This document shows, piece by piece, positions 10,173 through 19,385 of a stretch of DNA of 64,000 bases. Origin of the DNA: an uncultured Pelagibacteraceae bacterium. GTDB taxonomy: Bacteria; Pseudomonadota; Alphaproteobacteria; Pelagibacterales; Pelagibacteraceae. Within the stretch, counting starts at the first letter, position 1. Every line of letters begins with the position of its first letter. The stretch lies in contig CACIRD010000002.1 of assembly GCA_902588965.1 (NCBI GenBank), positions 1-64,000 of the forward strand, read 5' to 3'. Made by a program: the position numbers and the translations under genes. A model generated the notes under the pieces. It did no database searches. It was not told the DNA's origin and saw nothing but the letters and a program-made list of their open reading frames with translations.

Positions 10173-11897
10173 ATGGGTGATTATTTAAAGGCAATAAAGC
10201 TTATAGACAAAAAATTTTTTAAGAAATATATATTTATTAATTTTTTAATTAGTATTGGATCTTTTTTTGAATTACTGAGTATTGGCTTAATAATTCCACT
10301 TTTTTATTTTTTACAGAATATTGAAGCAAACATAATTAAAGTTAACACATATTTGGGCTTTAATTTAATTAATGAAAGTTTCAATAGAACAAGTTTAATT
10401 TTAATTATTGTATCAATTTTTTTGTTAGTTTACTTTGTTAAATCTGTTTACCTTATCTTTTTATTTATATATTCGCGTAAATTTGGAAATAATCATGAAA
10501 GGTTCTTATCACAAAATGTTTATTCAAATTATGTTTATTCAGATTTTATTGAAAGTACTCACAAAGATAAATCAAAAACATTTAGAAATATCCATGAAGT
10601 AACAGCTCATTCAATTTGTCTACAATCCACTTTTGTAATAAATCAAGAAATCCTAACTTTCTTATTTATTTTTGGAAGTTTTTTTATAATAGATCCCAAG
10701 GTAGGTTTAATTTTGAGCACTGTTTCAATCTTAATAATTCTTTTTTTCAATTATTTTACGAAAAAAAAATTACAATTTTTAGGAGAAAGAAAAAGAGAGA
10801 TAGAGTCTCAAAATTTCACTAATATTTTAGATGCACTTGGATCATTGAAAGAAATTAAAATTTTTCAAAAAGAAAATTTTTTTGTTAAAGAATTTGGAAA
10901 ATTAAAAAAAATTATATTAATAAATAATTTCAAGTCAGATATTTTTTCTTTTTATCCCAGGTTTATAATTGAACTACTAGTTTTATCTGCCTTCATTGTT
11001 TATTTCGTTTTCACCTACATTGGTCTTAGCGATCTTGAGGAAATAGTACCCAAAATGATATTTTTAATAATGGCAGCCTTTAGAATGTTGCCTGGAATAA
11101 ATAGAATAGTAACAAATACCCAAACATTAAGAAAAAATTCAGCCTCTATAATCAATATTCATAAAGAAAATATAAAATCAAAATCAAATAAAATTTTTAA
11201 TAAAGATAAAAATTTCAATTTTAATGATAGTTTAAAGTTTAGAGATGTAAATTTTTCATATGATAAAAACAAAAAAGTTTTACAAAATATTAATTTAGAA
11301 ATAAAAAAAGGCGAGGTAATAGGTATTTTTGGTCCAAGTGGATCTGGCAAAACTACATTTATAAATTTGTGCTTAGGTTTAATTAAACCAATAAGTGGTA
11401 ATATTTTAATAGATAATAATTTTGATCTATTTGATAACAGTTCATCATGGCATAAAATTTTGGGATTCGTTCCGCAAAAAATTTTTATGAAAAATGACAA
11501 CGTAACAAAAAATATTGCATTTGCAGTAGAGGACGAGTTAATAGACTCTGAGAGAATTAATTATCTTATAGACTTATCAAATTTAAAGAGTTTTGTTAAA
11601 GATAAAAATGCAGCAGATAAAATTACCATTGGAGATGATGCAGCAAAAATATCAGGCGGACAAGCACAAAGAATTGGCATAGCAAGAGGACTTTATAAAA
11701 ATCCTGAATTTTTAATTCTTGATGAAGCCACAAATAATTTGGATGAAAAAAATGAGAGAGAAATAATGGCAAATTTAACAAATATTCTTAAAAAAGATAA
11801 TAAAACTGGCATAATATCATCACACAATTTAGAAGTTCTAAAGAATAATTGCGATTATATATTAAGTTTTAAAGATCAAACTATTACAAAACTTTGA
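10173..11897 (+). CDS. ABC transporter permease/ATP-binding fusion (MsbA/PglK-like lipid-linked glycan flippase)
   Basis: N-terminal TM domain; Walker A GPSGSGKT, signature ISGGQAQR, Walker B LILDEATNNLD. Confidence 0.8.
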   Translation: MGDYLKAIKLIDKKFFKKYIFINFLISIGSFFELLSIGLIIPLFYFLQNIEANIIKVNTYLGFNLINESFNRTSLILIIVSIFLLVYFVKSVYLIFLFIYSRKFGNNHERFLSQNVYSNYVYSDFIESTHKDKSKTFRNIHEVTAHSICLQSTFVINQEILTFLFIFGSFFIIDPKVGLILSTVSILIILFFNYFTKKKLQFLGERKREIESQNFTNILDALGSLKEIKIFQKENFFVKEFGKLKKIILINNFKSDIFSFYPRFIIELLVLSAFIVYFVFTYIGLSDLEEIVPKMIFLIMAAFRMLPGINRIVTNTQTLRKNSASIINIHKENIKSKSNKIFNKDKNFNFNDSLKFRDVNFSYDKNKKVLQNINLEIKKGEVIGIFGPSGSGKTTFINLCLGLIKPISGNILIDNNFDLFDNSSSWHKILGFVPQKIFMKNDNVTKNIAFAVEDELIDSERINYLIDLSNLKSFVKDKNAADKITIGDDAAKISGGQAQRIGIARGLYKNPEFLILDEATNNLDEKNEREIMANLTNILKKDNKTGIISSHNLEVLKNNCDYILSFKDQTITKL

Positions 11898-11910
11898 AAA
11901 TTTTTATTAA

Positions 11911-13014
11911 ATGAAAATTCTATTTGTAGCTAAAACCTATCATGATGGTGATAATTATTTAATAAAAAATAAAGAAATATTTAATGCCAAAAATTACCAG
12001 AAAGTCAATGAAGAGATTTGTAACTTTTATTCAAATTGGTTAGGTGAATTTTATTTGTTATTAAAAAAAGAAAACAAATTACAAATAGAAATAATTTTTC
12101 CACATTTAAAGAATTTAATGAATGAAATATTAGTTGAAAAAGATCGTAAAAGTTATGATGAGTATTACAACTATTTGATCAATGACTACGATGCCGATTT
12201 AATCATATTTAGTGGCGAATATGAGAAACTTTATAAGTCAATGAAGAAAAATAATGCAAAATTATTTTTATGGAAATCATCTAAAATTGATTCGGCTGAA
12301 TTGAAAAAATTAAAAAAATATTTTGACACAATTATTTCTGATAATGATTTGATTTTAAAACTTGCCCAAAATCTGAATATGGAGAATTTTTATTTAGAAC
12401 CATCTATACCACAAAGAATAATCTCAGATTTTATTTTTAAAAATAGAGTAAATGAAATTTTTTTCTCTGGGAGTTTAGGTTTTGATTTTAATAGTAGGAA
12501 AGAGATACTCAAATATTTAATTAAAAATAATGTTAATCTAGAATTAAGATGCAGAGATATTAAAGAAAAAAATAAATTTAAAGAGTTTATTATAAATAAA
12601 TTTAACAATATCAAATTTGTTAATTCACAAAGAAGTATCTTAAAAAAAAAGTCAAAAGAACCACTTTTTCATTTTGAATTAATTAATTATATGAAAAAGT
12701 TTAAATTTATATTAAATTGTCACTCGGACTTTGATGTCAATAAAACAATTAATTATAGGGTATATGAAAGTTTGGGTTGTGGGTCCCTTTTGTTTACTGA
12801 TGAAAATAACGCCCTAGAGAGAAATAATTTTATAGATGAATTTCATTTAATTGTTTATAAAAATAAGCAAGATTTACATGATAAAATTAAGTATTTCGCA
12901 AGCAATTTGAGCGAAGCGGAAAGTATAGCAAAACAAGGTTATGAGTTAGTTAAATCTCAACACACTTCTGAGAAAAGGCTAATTAAATTTAAAAAAATTA
13001 TAAATATTAATTAA
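11911..13014 (+). CDS. CgeB-like glycosyltransferase
   Basis: C-terminal INYRVYESLGCGSLLFTDENNALE; island context. Confidence 0.55.
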   Translation: MKILFVAKTYHDGDNYLIKNKEIFNAKNYQKVNEEICNFYSNWLGEFYLLLKKENKLQIEIIFPHLKNLMNEILVEKDRKSYDEYYNYLINDYDADLIIFSGEYEKLYKSMKKNNAKLFLWKSSKIDSAELKKLKKYFDTIISDNDLILKLAQNLNMENFYLEPSIPQRIISDFIFKNRVNEIFFSGSLGFDFNSRKEILKYLIKNNVNLELRCRDIKEKNKFKEFIINKFNNIKFVNSQRSILKKKSKEPLFHFELINYMKKFKFILNCHSDFDVNKTINYRVYESLGCGSLLFTDENNALERNNFIDEFHLIVYKNKQDLHDKIKYFASNLSEAESIAKQGYELVKSQHTSEKRLIKFKKIININ

Positions 13015-13016
13015 AT

Positions 13017-14018
13017 ATGAAAAAATATAAAATTGTAATTTCAGGGACTGGAAATATTTTTTTTAAACATCTGGAATCTATTAGAAGTAACAAAAATTTT
13101 TCAATTTGTGGTGTTACTGATAAAAAAAGAAAAAAAAAATTTAAAAAATTCAAATTTTTTAAAAATTTAAAAGATGCTTTTAAAAAAGATAGAAAATTGG
13201 ATATAGTTAATTTACTTACGCCAAGCGGAAATCATTTTGAGGAAACAATTTTTTCTTTAAAAAATAAAAAAAACGTTATAGCTGAAAAACCATTAGCTCT
13301 AAGATTGGATCATGTTAATCAAATTATAAAACTTGAAAAAAAATTTAAAAAAAAAATTTTTGTAGTTTTTCAACATAGACTTAACCCTGCAATTTTAGAG
13401 TTAAAAAATTGTTTAGAAAAAAAAAAGCTAGGAAAAATTTTTCTTGTTTCTTCAAAGCTTTATTGGTGTAGAAATGATCATTATTACAAAGGTAATTGGC
13501 GAGGAACTTGGAAATATGATGGGGGTGTAGTTACTAACCAAGGTATACACACTATAGATATAATTAATTTACTATTTGGAAATTTTAAAAGTATATTCGC
13601 AAGATCTAATAAGATTTCAAAGTTTATAGAAACGGAGGATGTATGCTCTGTTTCGGGTAGATTAAAAAAAGGTATTATTTGTAACATGGAGTTCACAACC
13701 GCAACAAGACCTAATAATTTAGAAAGTTCAATTACTGTTTTAGGTACCAAGGGTTTTTTCAAAATTGGTGGAAAAAATTTTAATGAAACTACTAATTCAT
13801 TTAACAAAGGTACTAAAAAAATTAATATAAACAATCTACATAAAAAATTTTATAAAGAAATTTATTATTCCTTAAAAAATAATTCAAAAAATAAATTCTC
13901 ATCACTATCATCAATCAAAAGCCTGGAAACTATTGTAGGAATTTACCAATCTTTAAAACTTAAAAAAGAAATAAAATTTCCAATAAAAAAAAATATTAAA
14001 ATTCGATTAGGTTATTAA
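13017..14018 (+). CDS. Gfo/Idh/MocA-family oxidoreductase
   Basis: GTGNIFFKH, AEKPLAL, GGGVVTNQGIHTIDIINLLFG. Confidence 0.85.
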   Translation: MKKYKIVISGTGNIFFKHLESIRSNKNFSICGVTDKKRKKKFKKFKFFKNLKDAFKKDRKLDIVNLLTPSGNHFEETIFSLKNKKNVIAEKPLALRLDHVNQIIKLEKKFKKKIFVVFQHRLNPAILELKNCLEKKKLGKIFLVSSKLYWCRNDHYYKGNWRGTWKYDGGVVTNQGIHTIDIINLLFGNFKSIFARSNKISKFIETEDVCSVSGRLKKGIICNMEFTTATRPNNLESSITVLGTKGFFKIGGKNFNETTNSFNKGTKKININNLHKKFYKEIYYSLKNNSKNKFSSLSSIKSLETIVGIYQSLKLKKEIKFPIKKNIKIRLGY

Positions 14019-14020
14019 AA

Positions 14021-14959
14021 ATGAATATACTTATTACAGGTGCATTAGGACATATAGGATCAGAACTAATAAATAAAATTTCACAGATAAAAAAATCAAA
14101 AAATGTTTATTTGATCGATTCTGCAAGATCAAACAATATAAATATTCTTTTTAATTTAAAAGTAAAAAATAAAAAAATATTTTTTTTTAATAAAGATTTA
14201 AACGATAAAAAAACATTAAGTTTAATAAAAAAAAAAATTGATATTGTAGTTCATTTAGCTTCTATAACTAATGCCGCAGAGTCTTTTAATATTAGGAATC
14301 TCATATATAAAAATAATTTTGAAATATTTAAAAATATTGTAAATTTTTGTATAAAAAAAAATGCAAAATTAATTCATTTATCAAGCACTAGTATTTATGG
14401 AAAACAATCATCTTTAGTCGATGAAAATTGCAGGTCTCTTAAACCCCAAAGTCCCTATGCAGATGTGAAATATTTAGAGGAAAAATTTTTAAAAAAAAAT
14501 AAAAAAAAAATAAACTATATTTCTTTAAGGTTGGGGACAATAACAGGAACATCAAAAGGAATGAGATTTCATACAGCTGTAAATAAATTTTGCTACAATA
14601 CCGTACTTGGTGATGTTATACCTATTTGGAATAATGCTCTAGATCAGTACAGACCATACCTTTCATTAAACGATGCCATTAAATCGATTATTTTCATTAT
14701 AAACAAAGATATTTTTGATCAAGAAATTTATAATGTTTTAACAAAAAATTATACCGTAAGGCAAATATTACAAATAATAAAAAAACAAAATTATAAAGTT
14801 AAAATAAAAAAAACGAACTCTCCAATTTTAAATCAAAATTCATACAAGGTAAGTAAAGAAAAATTTAGTAAATTTAAGATAAAATTTAAAAAAGATATAA
14901 ATATTGATATTGCAAATACACTTAAACTTTTCAAAGGTTTAAATAATAAAAAACTTTAA
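14021..14959 (+). CDS. NAD-dependent epimerase/dehydratase (extended SDR)
   Basis: ITGALGHIGSEL, LSSTSIYG, YADVK. Confidence 0.8.
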   Translation: MNILITGALGHIGSELINKISQIKKSKNVYLIDSARSNNINILFNLKVKNKKIFFFNKDLNDKKTLSLIKKKIDIVVHLASITNAAESFNIRNLIYKNNFEIFKNIVNFCIKKNAKLIHLSSTSIYGKQSSLVDENCRSLKPQSPYADVKYLEEKFLKKNKKKINYISLRLGTITGTSKGMRFHTAVNKFCYNTVLGDVIPIWNNALDQYRPYLSLNDAIKSIIFIINKDIFDQEIYNVLTKNYTVRQILQIIKKQNYKVKIKKTNSPILNQNSYKVSKEKFSKFKIKFKKDINIDIANTLKLFKGLNNKKL

Positions 14960-14980
14960 AGTCTTAAAAATGACTTTAAA
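14955..14980 (-). terminator. Candidate intrinsic terminator in the convergent stop-codon overlap
   Basis: TTTAAAGTC (14955-14963) / GACTTTAAA (14972-14980); on the minus strand followed by GTTTTTTATTATTT. Confidence 0.5.
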
Positions 14981-15750
14981 AATACCATAGAACATGCAAG
15001 CCCATAAATACGGTAAAATCTTTTAAACATATTTTTTTTATTAAATATCAACAAATATACAAAAAACATAAATGTATCCTTTATCAAGTAAATGATAGTT
15101 TCTTTTAAAGCATAAAGGTAGTTAAAATTTTTTCTGTAAAAATAAAACATTGACCACATATAATGCCAAGATCTTAAATTTTGAATTCTAATTGACTCAT
15201 TCTCTATAGATGACGCTCTAATATGTTTTATTTTTAAGTTTCCAATAAAAAAGGATTTCAAATTATTTTTTTTTAATCTATGTAATAAATCTATCTCTTC
15301 ATAATATAGAAAGAATTTTTCATCAAAAAAATCTACTTTTTTTAATTTATTTACATCAAATAACATCATAGATGCCTCACCATCGTATTTTTCAATAATT
15401 TTTTTTTTAAAATTAAGATTTCCATGATTTGGTACAAGAATTGTAAAATTTTTAACTTTTCTGGAAAATTGTATAAATTTTTTTATAAAATTATTTTTAA
15501 ATTTAACGTCTATATCGGAATATATTGCAAATTTCGTTTTACACTTTCTTAATGCTAAATTAATACCAGCTCCATTACCATTATTTTTAGATTTTAATAT
15601 TTTAGTTTTATTTGAAAATTTTATATCCTTCAAATTATTATTTTCAGAATTATTTACTATTAAAATTTTATTTTTATTACCTATCTTTTTTAAGAAATTT
15701 TGAAATTTTTTTTTATCAGGATTATAAGCAACTATAATAAAGGTAAACAT
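14956..15750 (-). CDS. Glycosyltransferase family 2 (rhamnosyltransferase-like)
   Basis: FIIVAYNPD, NNGNGAGINLALRKCKT, YSDIDVKF, FFLYYEEIDLLHRLKK. Confidence 0.8.
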   Translation of the reverse strand: MFTFIIVAYNPDKKKFQNFLKKIGNKNKILIVNNSENNNLKDIKFSNKTKILKSKNNGNGAGINLALRKCKTKFAIYSDIDVKFKNNFIKKFIQFSRKVKNFTILVPNHGNLNFKKKIIEKYDGEASMMLFDVNKLKKVDFFDEKFFLYYEEIDLLHRLKKNNLKSFFIGNLKIKHIRASSIENESIRIQNLRSWHYMWSMFYFYRKNFNYLYALKETIIYLIKDTFMFFVYLLIFNKKNMFKRFYRIYGLACSMVFLKSFLRL

Positions 15751-15755
15751 TCAAA

Positions 15756-16508
15756 TTATAATTTTGATAGTATTAATTTATTCTTTTTTAGAATTTTTTT
15801 TAATTTGCCTATACTTATAGAACTGTCTTTTGGGAAATTATTTATTTTTTTAAAATTAATTGATTTTATATTTTTATTCGCGAATTTTTTTGCAAATAAA
15901 AATATATCTCTTTTTTTCCCCCCTATGTTAAGAATCCCTTTTTTATTTATTATAAGCGGAATAATTTCAGCAACAATTCTGTTAAACAAAAAACTTGAAT
16001 ATGCACCTTTAATCGCTTTTTTGTGAACAAAAGGATAATCTGTCATGCTCAATCTTAAAATTAGAGAATTTTTGTATAAGTGGACAGAAGCTTCTCCTCC
16101 CAACTTTGACCATGCATAATTATTGACTGGCAAAAGAGGATCAGTTTCTTTGTAGTTTCCTTTTAAGCCTGGGTAAACGTAGTTAGTTGAAAAGTAAATT
16201 AATTTAATTTTATTTTTGTTACATAATTTAACGATGTTTGCAGTTCCAATTATGTTTAAATCAATACTAAGATTTATTTTTTTTTCATGAATATCCATTG
16301 GTCTTGAAAGTCCAGCAATATGCAGCAGATAATCAATTTTATTTCGTTTAACATAATTTTCCATTTGTTTAAAATTGAGTAAATTGAAGTTTTTTTTTGT
16401 TGTAAAATATGCCTTATAATTAGGAAGTTTATCTTTTAAAAAATAGCAAAATCGGCTTGTTTTTCCAGTTATTAAAATTTTTTTTTTTAGTTTAGATGAG
16501 TGAACCAT
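15756..16508 (-). CDS. RmlD-like sugar-nucleotide ketoreductase (SDR)
   Basis: ITGKTSRFCYFL, FSTNYVYPGLKGNYKETDPLLPVNNYAWSKLGGE. Confidence 0.75.
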   Translation of the reverse strand: MVHSSKLKKKILITGKTSRFCYFLKDKLPNYKAYFTTKKNFNLLNFKQMENYVKRNKIDYLLHIAGLSRPMDIHEKKINLSIDLNIIGTANIVKLCNKNKIKLIYFSTNYVYPGLKGNYKETDPLLPVNNYAWSKLGGEASVHLYKNSLILRLSMTDYPFVHKKAIKGAYSSFLFNRIVAEIIPLIINKKGILNIGGKKRDIFLFAKKFANKNIKSINFKKINNFPKDSSISIGKLKKILKKNKLILSKL

Positions 16509-17671
16509 TTGATATTTTTTTTATTCTTTTCCTTTTTCATAATTTCTTTCTTATGATTCCATGCAAATAAAAATACATTTTTATATGTCGAATTTTTGAA
16601 AGAATTATAACTTTTTATAGGTATGTGTGTGCCAGGTGATAATTTTCCAATTTTATCAGGAGTTGTGTCGAAGATGCAATCGATCATTTTTGAGTTAATT
16701 TTGCAATAATTGAGTATTGTTGTGCTTTTAGATGTTGCTCCATATCCACAAATTTTATTACCTTTTCTAATTATATTCTCTATTCTTTTTTTAAGTAAAA
16801 TTTTAGATCTTTGAACTTTTTTTTTGAAATTTAAACATCCTAAAAAGTTACTAATATTTTTTTTTCTTTCATTGATTAATAATTTTTTTAATCTTTCACT
16901 TTTTTTAGATATACTTTTTCTTTGTATAACATATCTCATTGAACCTCCGTGGGTTTCTAAAGGTACTGCGTCTATCAATTCAAATCCAAATGAATTATAA
17001 ATTTTATCAATAGATGTTAGTGAAAACATAAATATATGTTCATCATAGATTTGATCATAAGAAGTTTTTTTATACATTGAGCCTAAATATGGTTCTTCAA
17101 AAATTAAGTAACCATTTTTTTTTAATAATTTATCAATAGTTTTAATTAACTCAATTTGATTAGGTATATGACAAAAAACATTAGATCCAACTATTAGATC
17201 AAAATTTCCATAATTTTTTTTTAGAGAAGATATATTTTTTAAATTAAAAAATTTATTAATACTTTTAACCCCGTTTTTTTTTGCCACTTTATGAACACTA
17301 GCTGATGGTTCAAATCCATAGCTTTTTTTTTTGCTAAAATTTTTTAAAAAAGTACCGTCGTTTGATCCAATTTCAATTATTAAAGAATTGTTATTTAAAT
17401 ATTTTTTTTTTAACCATTTCGATAAATCTTTAAAATGATCTCTCATTTTTTTTGAACTTGATGTATAAAATGGATAGTTCCTATTAAACATTTTCTTTGG
17501 TTCTGGATTTTTTACTAATTGAAACAAACTCAACCTTTTATTAAAGGCAACTTTAAGCGGAAAAAAGTATTCTTTTTTAATTTCATTTTTTTTTATAAAT
17601 CCATTTGCTAGTGGCATTTTACCGAAGTCTAGAAATATTTTGCAGGATTTTTTATCAATTCTACACTTCAT
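16487..17671 (-). CDS. Sugar C-methyltransferase (TylCIII/EvaC/NovU-like)
   Basis: N-terminal MPLANGF, EIGSNDGTFL SAM motif, YDQIYDEHIFMFSLTS, THGGSMRY. Confidence 0.8.
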   Translation of the reverse strand: MKCRIDKKSCKIFLDFGKMPLANGFIKKNEIKKEYFFPLKVAFNKRLSLFQLVKNPEPKKMFNRNYPFYTSSSKKMRDHFKDLSKWLKKKYLNNNSLIIEIGSNDGTFLKNFSKKKSYGFEPSASVHKVAKKNGVKSINKFFNLKNISSLKKNYGNFDLIVGSNVFCHIPNQIELIKTIDKLLKKNGYLIFEEPYLGSMYKKTSYDQIYDEHIFMFSLTSIDKIYNSFGFELIDAVPLETHGGSMRYVIQRKSISKKSERLKKLLINERKKNISNFLGCLNFKKKVQRSKILLKKRIENIIRKGNKICGYGATSKSTTILNYCKINSKMIDCIFDTTPDKIGKLSPGTHIPIKSYNSFKNSTYKNVFLFAWNHKKEIMKKEKNKKNIKWFTHLN

Positions 17672-18069
17672 TACTTGATTTTGAAAAATTCTTTTTTTGA
17701 TTGAATATATTCTTTCTTGTCATACTTATAATCACATAATGTCAGTAATATACTGTTTTTTTTCTTAAATTTTAATCTTATCCAGTTTTTTTTAGGAACA
17801 AATAAATAATTGTTATTATTTTTACTTAAAGTGAAATTTTTATTTCTTTTCTTTAATGTGGTTATTTCGACTTTGATTTGACCAAATATTGGAATAAGAA
17901 TTTGATTACATTTTTTGTGAGCATGGTCAGCTCTAGAATATTTTGTATTACCATAAACGAAAAAAAATCTTTTGATACTAAAGCTACTTAAAGAACTTTT
18001 GAAATAAAACGGTATAAGACTTCCAGTATGGTCAGAAAAAGTTTTACTTTTTTTTTGTTGTAATTTCAT
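17671..18069 (-). CDS. FdtA/WxcM-like cupin (dTDP-4-keto-6-deoxyhexose 3,4-ketoisomerase-like)
   Basis: FFVYGNTKYSRADHAHKKCNQILIPIFGQIKV. Confidence 0.75.
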   Translation of the reverse strand: MKLQQKKSKTFSDHTGSLIPFYFKSSLSSFSIKRFFFVYGNTKYSRADHAHKKCNQILIPIFGQIKVEITTLKKRNKNFTLSKNNNNYLFVPKKNWIRLKFKKKNSILLTLCDYKYDKKEYIQSKKEFFKIK

Positions 18070-18140
18070 TTTTATTTAAATATTGTAATGTTAATATTTA
18101 ATTTGTTTAAAATCTGTATTTGATTTAATTAATTACCACA

Positions 18141-19373
18141 ATGAAAAACATTAGAAAAGAAATTAATAAGATACTTAATTTATATACAAAAAAAAAAGAA
18201 TTAAAAAAATTCCACTACCCTCTCTTAGATGATGCTTTTTCGAATGATGATATTATCAAAGCGATTGAAGTATTATTTAAAAAACAACTTACAATGGGAG
18301 ATATTACAAGACGATTTGAATATGAATTTGCCAAATATATGAAGAGCAAATATGCCTTAATGGTAAATTCTGGAAGTTCGGCAAATTTGTTAGCTGCTTT
18401 CGCTTTAGTAAATCCAAGAAAAAAAAATCATTTGAGGAAAAATGATGAGTTTATAATTCAGTCTTTATCTTGGTCTACTTCACTCTGGCCAATGATTCAA
18501 GCTGGTTTAAAGCCAAAGTTTGTAGATGTCACAATGAATAATTTTAATATTAATATTGAAAGTTTAAGAAGTAAGATATCAAGCAAAACCAAAGCAATTA
18601 TGCTAGTTCACGTTCTTGGATGTAGTTCTAATATCCAAGAAATTAAAATGCTTGCAAAAAAAAATAATATTTATTTAATCGAAGACACATGTGAGTCTTT
18701 AGGGGCAAAATTCAATAAAAAGTATTTAGGTACTTTCGGAGATTTTGGGACGTATTCATTTTATTATTCACATCAAATTACCTCAGCAGAGGGTGGTATG
18801 ATTATTTGTAATTCAAAAGAAGACTATGAAATAATTAATTCTCTGAGAGCTCATGGTTGGGATAGAGGAATTAATAAAAAAAATAATAAGTCATTTAATT
18901 TTATAAATTCAGGATTTAACGTTAGACCTCTTGATATAACTGCAGCTATTGGGCTAAACCAGTTTAAAAGATTAAATAAATTTAAATTAATAAGAAATCA
19001 AAATAGAACAAAAATTATTGAAGCTTTAAAAAATGCAAAATTTTGGAAAGATCAATTATCTTTTACTGAGTACGCAAAAAACCAAGATCCAAGCTGGTTT
19101 GGTTTGCCAATCTTGATTAATAAAAAATTTTTATATAAGAAAAAAAAATATTTAAAATATCTTAATAAATTAGGAATAGAAACTCGACCGATTTTAAGTG
19201 GTAATTTTATGAATCAGCCTAGCATAAAATTATTTAATTTAAATCCAACTAAAGAAAAATTTTATAATGCACAAGAAATAGATGAAAGAGGATTTTTTAT
19301 AGGTCTACATACAAAACCTTTATCAAACGAAAATTTAAATATTTTAGTGAGAAGTTTATTAACAATTAAATAA
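18141..19373 (+). CDS. DegT/DnrJ-family protein, ColD/DdhC-type sugar 3-dehydratase (His in place of PLP Lys)
   Basis: VNSGSSANLL, SWSTSLWP, YSFYYSHQITSAEGG (His where aminotransferases have Lys), RAHGWDR, NVRPLDITAAIG. Confidence 0.75.
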   Translation: MKNIRKEINKILNLYTKKKELKKFHYPLLDDAFSNDDIIKAIEVLFKKQLTMGDITRRFEYEFAKYMKSKYALMVNSGSSANLLAAFALVNPRKKNHLRKNDEFIIQSLSWSTSLWPMIQAGLKPKFVDVTMNNFNINIESLRSKISSKTKAIMLVHVLGCSSNIQEIKMLAKKNNIYLIEDTCESLGAKFNKKYLGTFGDFGTYSFYYSHQITSAEGGMIICNSKEDYEIINSLRAHGWDRGINKKNNKSFNFINSGFNVRPLDITAAIGLNQFKRLNKFKLIRNQNRTKIIEALKNAKFWKDQLSFTEYAKNQDPSWFGLPILINKKFLYKKKKYLKYLNKLGIETRPILSGNFMNQPSIKLFNLNPTKEKFYNAQEIDERGFFIGLHTKPLSNENLNILVRSLLTIK

Positions 19374-19385
19374 CACTAATTTTTA

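Noticed and set aside
11159-11500. Minus-strand ORF (113 aa) opposite the ABC transporter NBD
   Set aside because: Shadow of conserved Walker A region; no independent evidence.
13484-13834. Minus-strand ORF (116 aa) opposite Gfo/Idh gene
   Set aside because: Antisense to a CDS with clear motifs.
15700-16026. Plus-strand ORF (108 aa) opposite GT2/RmlD-like genes
   Set aside because: Hydrophobic F/I/L-rich translation typical of the antisense of Lys-rich coding DNA.
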